Assembly (NCBI GenBank): GCA_003556835.1
Contig: PWQG01000344.1
Span: forward strand, 1 to 8,983
DNA: 8,983 nt
From: Gammaproteobacteria bacterium
GTDB taxonomy: Bacteria > Pseudomonadota > Gammaproteobacteria > Pseudomonadales > Pseudohongiellaceae
Reading direction: 5' to 3'
Within the stretch, counting starts at the first letter, position 1, and each line of letters opens with the position of its first letter. Below the pieces are notes generated by a model. It was not told the DNA's origin. It searched no databases and saw only the letters and a list, made by a program, of their open reading frames with translations. This document shows positions 6,300 to 8,983 of the stretch, piece after piece. The translations under genes and the position numbers were made by a program.

Positions 6300-8251
6300 T
6301 AGGCAGATCCCAATGTGATCAAGACCACAACGCGGTCACCAGTCTGCAGGTTCAGGGCGCGACTGCGTGGCGGGTTCAGCTGCAGTCGTCCGCCCCCCGG
6401 TGCTGGCTGCTGCCGTATGACACCCAGTGCTGTCTCCCCGGCAGCGGCTGCCTTCTGTTCAAAACTCCCAAAATCACTATCCGGGGACAAGCCGTATGGT
6501 TCGGGATCGTGGAATACGATTTCCGCGCCTCCAACCGTGAACAACTCCTCATAGACCGCCAGCAGTTCACGTCGCAGAGCGATCTGCGCCAGCATATGGC
6601 TGAGAATGCGTGAGCTGATCAGGGTTTCATGGTTGCCCCTGGCCAGCAGCAGTGCGTTGGACGGATCACTGAGTTCCAGCAACAGCTGAGGGCGTGACAT
6701 TTGGTTTTCCAGGACATCTTCAAGCAGGAGGCTGCCCAGCAGGGCCCTGGCATCGGCTTCTTCCCGTGAGCCAAGGCGGTCATTGGACGAGAAGATGACG
6801 CTGTCGAAACGTTCCGGCTGCAGATCCTGTAGCTCGGACTCCTGAAGAAAGTCCGCTTCTATCTGCTCGCAGTGCACAGAATCCGGTGGTGTACCGTAGG
6901 CCTCGATTTCCCGTCGACGCCCCTGGGCCGCCAGCGAGGAAACGATGCAGACATCAAAGTGACAGCTCTGATACGTTCCCAGTTCCCGGATCAATCCCGG
7001 AACACGTCGATTCCAGCCCAGCAGGAGCACTTTCATCCGGGTCGGGTTCTCGTTGTTGATGGGTATGATTCGCTCCGGGCGATTGCAGATATCCAGATAT
7101 TCCTTCCGACTGCGCACCGGCAGGCTATTGTCAAAGCCGGAGGAGAGGAACACCAACAGATCGCCGGGTTCGATGCGGGTGTCCGAGGCGACATTCAGTT
7201 GTGCCCGCCATTGCCCGTCATGCGTTCGCAGCAGGCCGCAGAGTATGGCATGAGGACATTTGCGGGCGGCTTCGGCCAGTGTGTCGGCCTCATATTCGCT
7301 GACCGGATGAATGAAAAACTCATTGCCGTCCGGTGCCGACAGCAGCTCGGTGTAGAGTTCCGTCATACCGGGGTGCATCAGGTTCTGCGCCAGCAGTCGA
7401 CTGATGCTGCGGTCACCGGCCAGTACTTCCAGGTTACCAGCATAGGCTCTTCTTGCTGCCGGGATGCGCCGGCTGTCGGAGAGTTCTGCCACGACAAAAG
7501 GTGGTTTAGACTGCAGTGCCCGTGCCTCGGCGGACAACGACAGCAACGCTTTGATGGTTTCCATATCCGAAGAGATCGGTGTGGGCTGATTGTGTGTGTC
7601 GGCCGGGATGATCACCGCCGAGGCATGCAGGCAGGCCGCGCGCTGCAGCGCCTCCGGTTGCAGGGCGGTGCCGCTGCGGAAAATGATCCGCTCCGCCGCC
7701 CGGCCCAGGTGGCTCTGCTGACGGAATTCATGCATCCGTTGCGCCGAGACATCCTCGGCCAGCACGACCAGCTTAAGGCCACGGGTGTTGTGGCGTTCCA
7801 GGAATCTCGACAGACGCTTGCCGGAGCCGAGCAGTTCCTGGAGCAGGGGTACTGAGCGGCTGTTCCAGCCCAGCACGACGACGTGATTGCGCAGGGAAAC
7901 CGGTGTCAGCCCCAATTCCAGCCGGTGCATCATGTCGATCAACCAGCGGGTGAGGATCGCCACCAGGGTACCCATGAACAGGACATAGCCACTTACGGTC
8001 AGCCAGGTGGAGACGGTGCGGCGCCAGGTCCCTTCATCATCTCCCAGGTAGCCCGGGTCGGTCAGGCGCAGGAAGGCCCACCATATCGAGTCGGGGAATC
8101 CGTCCTCCTCGGTGAACAGCAACAGGGCACCGCCCAGCGCCGAGACAAGTCCGATAACCGCCGCCACAAAGAGCAGTTGATGACCGGCACCTTTGATGAA
8201 CTGTCGTTCGAGGAAAAACCGGACTCGATCAGCGAAGGGGAATCTGGGCAT
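6266..8251 (-). CDS. CASTOR/POLLUX-like ion channel with two RCK-type domains
   Basis: This 661-residue membrane protein resembles the plant CASTOR and POLLUX/DMI1 cation channels, which work in nuclear calcium signalling, and their bacterial homologues. A hydrophobic helix lies at about 24-46, a re-entrant pore segment at about 55-70, and a second helix at about 78-104. The pore carries TDPGYLG (64-70), at the position of the family's A-D-S/A-G-N filter, followed by acidic DDEG. Two Rossmann-like regulatory halves follow. The first starts at VVVLGWNSR (124-132) and ends near EPGDLLVFLS (361-370). The second starts at VLLLGWNRR (408-416) and ends near QTGDRVVVLI (636-645). This repeat of both beginnings and ends shows duplicated RCK modules, which gate tetrameric channels on ligand or ion binding. 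The dinucleotide-type glycine pattern is degenerate (GWN), so NAD binding is not assured. AAGGA (8256-8260, reverse strand) sits four bases before the ATG. Ion selectivity is unknown; K+ or Ca2+ are the candidates. An alternative label would be a TrkA-domain potassium channel. Confidence 0.87.
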   Translation of the reverse strand: MPRFPFADRVRFFLERQFIKGAGHQLLFVAAVIGLVSALGGALLLFTEEDGFPDSIWWAFLRLTDPGYLGDDEGTWRRTVSTWLTVSGYVLFMGTLVAILTRWLIDMMHRLELGLTPVSLRNHVVVLGWNSRSVPLLQELLGSGKRLSRFLERHNTRGLKLVVLAEDVSAQRMHEFRQQSHLGRAAERIIFRSGTALQPEALQRAACLHASAVIIPADTHNQPTPISSDMETIKALLSLSAEARALQSKPPFVVAELSDSRRIPAARRAYAGNLEVLAGDRSISRLLAQNLMHPGMTELYTELLSAPDGNEFFIHPVSEYEADTLAEAARKCPHAILCGLLRTHDGQWRAQLNVASDTRIEPGDLLVFLSSGFDNSLPVRSRKEYLDICNRPERIIPINNENPTRMKVLLLGWNRRVPGLIRELGTYQSCHFDVCIVSSLAAQGRRREIEAYGTPPDSVHCEQIEADFLQESELQDLQPERFDSVIFSSNDRLGSREEADARALLGSLLLEDVLENQMSRPQLLLELSDPSNALLLARGNHETLISSRILSHMLAQIALRRELLAVYEELFTVGGAEIVFHDPEPYGLSPDSDFGSFEQKAAAAGETALGVIRQQPAPGGGRLQLNPPRSRALNLQTGDRVVVLITLGSAYHAKPDTPTPM

Positions 8252-8268
8252 ATTGTCCTTGTTTCTCT

Positions 8269-8277
8269 TGTTATGAC
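8269..8277 (+). promoter_or_regulatory. Candidate weak extended -10 promoter for the DUF3667 gene
   Basis: TGTTATGAC on the forward strand has the TG-N element and a -10-like TATGAC (four of six consensus matches, lacking the final T). It mirrors the reverse-strand element at 8302-8310. Transcription would start near 8284 and give a leader of about 100 bases before the ATG at 8384. This is weaker than its mirror and could be only half of an operator. Confidence 0.25.
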
Positions 8278-8301
8278 GGGGCAGTGAGCTTCGAGGTCTG
8301 T

Positions 8302-8310
8302 ATCATAACA
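8302..8310 (-). promoter_or_regulatory. Candidate extended -10 promoter for the channel gene
   Basis: Read on the reverse strand this is TGTTATGAT: a TG-N element followed by TATGAT, five of six matches to the sigma-70 -10 consensus. No good -35 is visible at 16-18 bases, as is allowed for extended -10 promoters. Transcription would start near 8295, giving a leader of about 45 bases before the ATG at 8251. Confidence 0.45.
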
Positions 8311-8322
8311 TGAGCTGGTTTT

Positions 8323-8340
8323 TGTCCGGCGACACGGACA
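8323..8340. repeat. Small hairpin in the leader of the DUF3667 gene
   Basis: TGTCCG (8323-8328) and CGGACA (8335-8340) pair around a 6-base loop. A T-run lies before the stem on the forward strand rather than after it, so it does not fit an intrinsic terminator in either direction. It lies 43 bases before the predicted start and could be a leader hairpin or chance. Confidence 0.3.
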
Positions 8341-8383
8341 TAATGCTGTCAATGCAAACTATCGCCTATCCGGTATTCATGGA

Positions 8384-8983
8384 ATGGATGGCATAAAAAC
8401 TGATAATGACCATTGCCTGAACTGTGGCACGGCGCTCAAAGGGCGGTGGTGTCATCATTGTGGGCAACCGGTGAAAGGCATGGTCCGGCATTTCACCTCG
8501 ATCATTGGTGATGTGCTCGATACCCTGTTTGAGTATGACAACCGGATCTGGCGGACCGTCTGGCTACTGTACGTCCTGCCGGGGCGGGTCACTGCCGATT
8601 TCATCGCGGGGCGTCGGATGCGCTATGTGCTGCCGTTTCGCCTGTTCTTCGTGCTCAGCGTGATTACCTTTCTGGTCCTGCAATTTATTGCAGTACCGCA
8701 GCGCATGGCAAATATTGGCATGAACGGCGATGGGTCCACTTTCGAGCAATTCTCGACTGTCGAGGAAGTGGAAGCCGAGCGCGATCGTACGCTCGCGGAT
8801 ATGCAGCGTGCGCTGGAGGAATTGGAAGCGGATTCGGCCAGTACCTTTGCTGCGCCCGGTATTCGTGCCGGTATGGAACTGGTGGACGAAGCGGCGCGCC
8901 GAAGAATCCTGGAACTGGATCCAACGGCGCAGCTGCCTGATACGGAGCCGGCTCGACCGGATGTGAGATTTGCCGTGGATGGG
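8384..8983 (+). CDS. DUF3667-type zinc-ribbon membrane protein, 3' end cut by window
   Basis: An open frame runs from the ATG at 8384 to the last base, exactly 200 codons with no stop, so the gene continues beyond the window. Near the N-terminus are two CxxC pairs, C11/C14 and C23/C26, forming a zinc ribbon (HCLNCGTALKGRWCHHCGQ). Then comes a conserved stretch with FEYDNRIWRTVW (49-60), LPGRVTADFIAGRRMRYVLP (65-84) and a hydrophobic helix at about 85-103. This order is characteristic of DUF3667 proteins, whose function is unknown. After the helix, residues about 120-180 are charged, with a likely coiled coil (about 126-150, rich in E, R, A and L), and a Pro/Asp-rich stretch follows. Family members usually have further membrane helices, presumably encoded past the edge. 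The frame is open upstream to the TAA at 8306, but 8384 is the first in-frame ATG; its Shine-Dalgarno is poor (GGA almost touching the start), so the start is moderately sure. It is divergent from the channel gene. Confidence 0.82.
   Translation, partial: MDGIKTDNDHCLNCGTALKGRWCHHCGQPVKGMVRHFTSIIGDVLDTLFEYDNRIWRTVWLLYVLPGRVTADFIAGRRMRYVLPFRLFFVLSVITFLVLQFIAVPQRMANIGMNGDGSTFEQFSTVEEVEAERDRTLADMQRALEELEADSASTFAAPGIRAGMELVDEAARRRILELDPTAQLPDTEPARPDVRFAVDG

Larger units (their letters stand above)
8269..8310. repeat. 8-bp inverted repeat between channel and DUF3667 genes
   Basis: TGTTATGA (8269-8276) and TCATAACA (8303-8310) are perfect inverted copies separated by 26 bases. They lie in the 132-base spacer between the divergent channel and DUF3667 genes. 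The arrangement could be a dimeric operator, or a pair of symmetric extended -10 promoter elements, one reading each way. Confidence 0.45.

Noticed and set aside
6872..7855. Long forward-strand open frame (327 codons) opposite the channel gene
   Set aside because: It has a Gln/Arg/Gly-heavy composition, no motif, and lies wholly within the channel coding region; the reverse frame has clear family structure.

Overview
The window looks like chromosomal DNA of a free-living gammaproteobacterium. It is moderately GC-rich, densely coded, and every protein I recognise belongs to a family common in that class. Taxonomy beyond that is a guess. I see no mobile element, tRNA, rRNA, CRISPR array or clear sign of horizontal transfer.

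Layout, left to right. (1) A forward pair: a class I [4Fe-4S] fumarase (22-1548) and a GGEEF diguanylate cyclase (1561-2613). They are 12 bases apart, and the ribosome binding site of the second overlaps the stop codon of the first. (2) A reverse-strand pair read right to left: a SulP-family anion transporter with a C-terminal STAS domain (5082-3598), then a tandem-domain universal stress protein (3573-2710), 24 bases apart. This pair converges on the cyclase gene across a 96-base gap with no obvious terminator. (3) A 260-base divergent spacer with a G-rich stretch and a short hairpin, then a forward CaxA/YrbG-type Na+/Ca2+ exchanger (5343-6299). (4) A reverse-strand CASTOR/POLLUX-like ion channel with two RCK-type domains (8251-6266), whose 3' end overlaps the exchanger gene tail-to-tail by 34 bases. 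(5) A divergent spacer (8252-8383) with an 8-bp inverted repeat that looks like two symmetric extended -10 elements, then the start of a forward gene cut by the window edge (8384-8983). That gene encodes a DUF3667-type zinc-ribbon membrane protein.

The right two thirds is mostly membrane transport: an anion transporter with a stress-protein partner, a cation/Ca2+ antiporter and a ligand-gated cation-channel homologue. The exchanger and channel could both act on cation or Ca2+ homeostasis, but only family knowledge and adjacency support this. The left third links a TCA-cycle enzyme to a c-di-GMP-producing enzyme by apparent co-transcription. I found no clearly new multi-gene system. The best leads are the fumarase-cyclase coupling, the channel/exchanger overlap and the bacterial CASTOR/POLLUX homologue itself.
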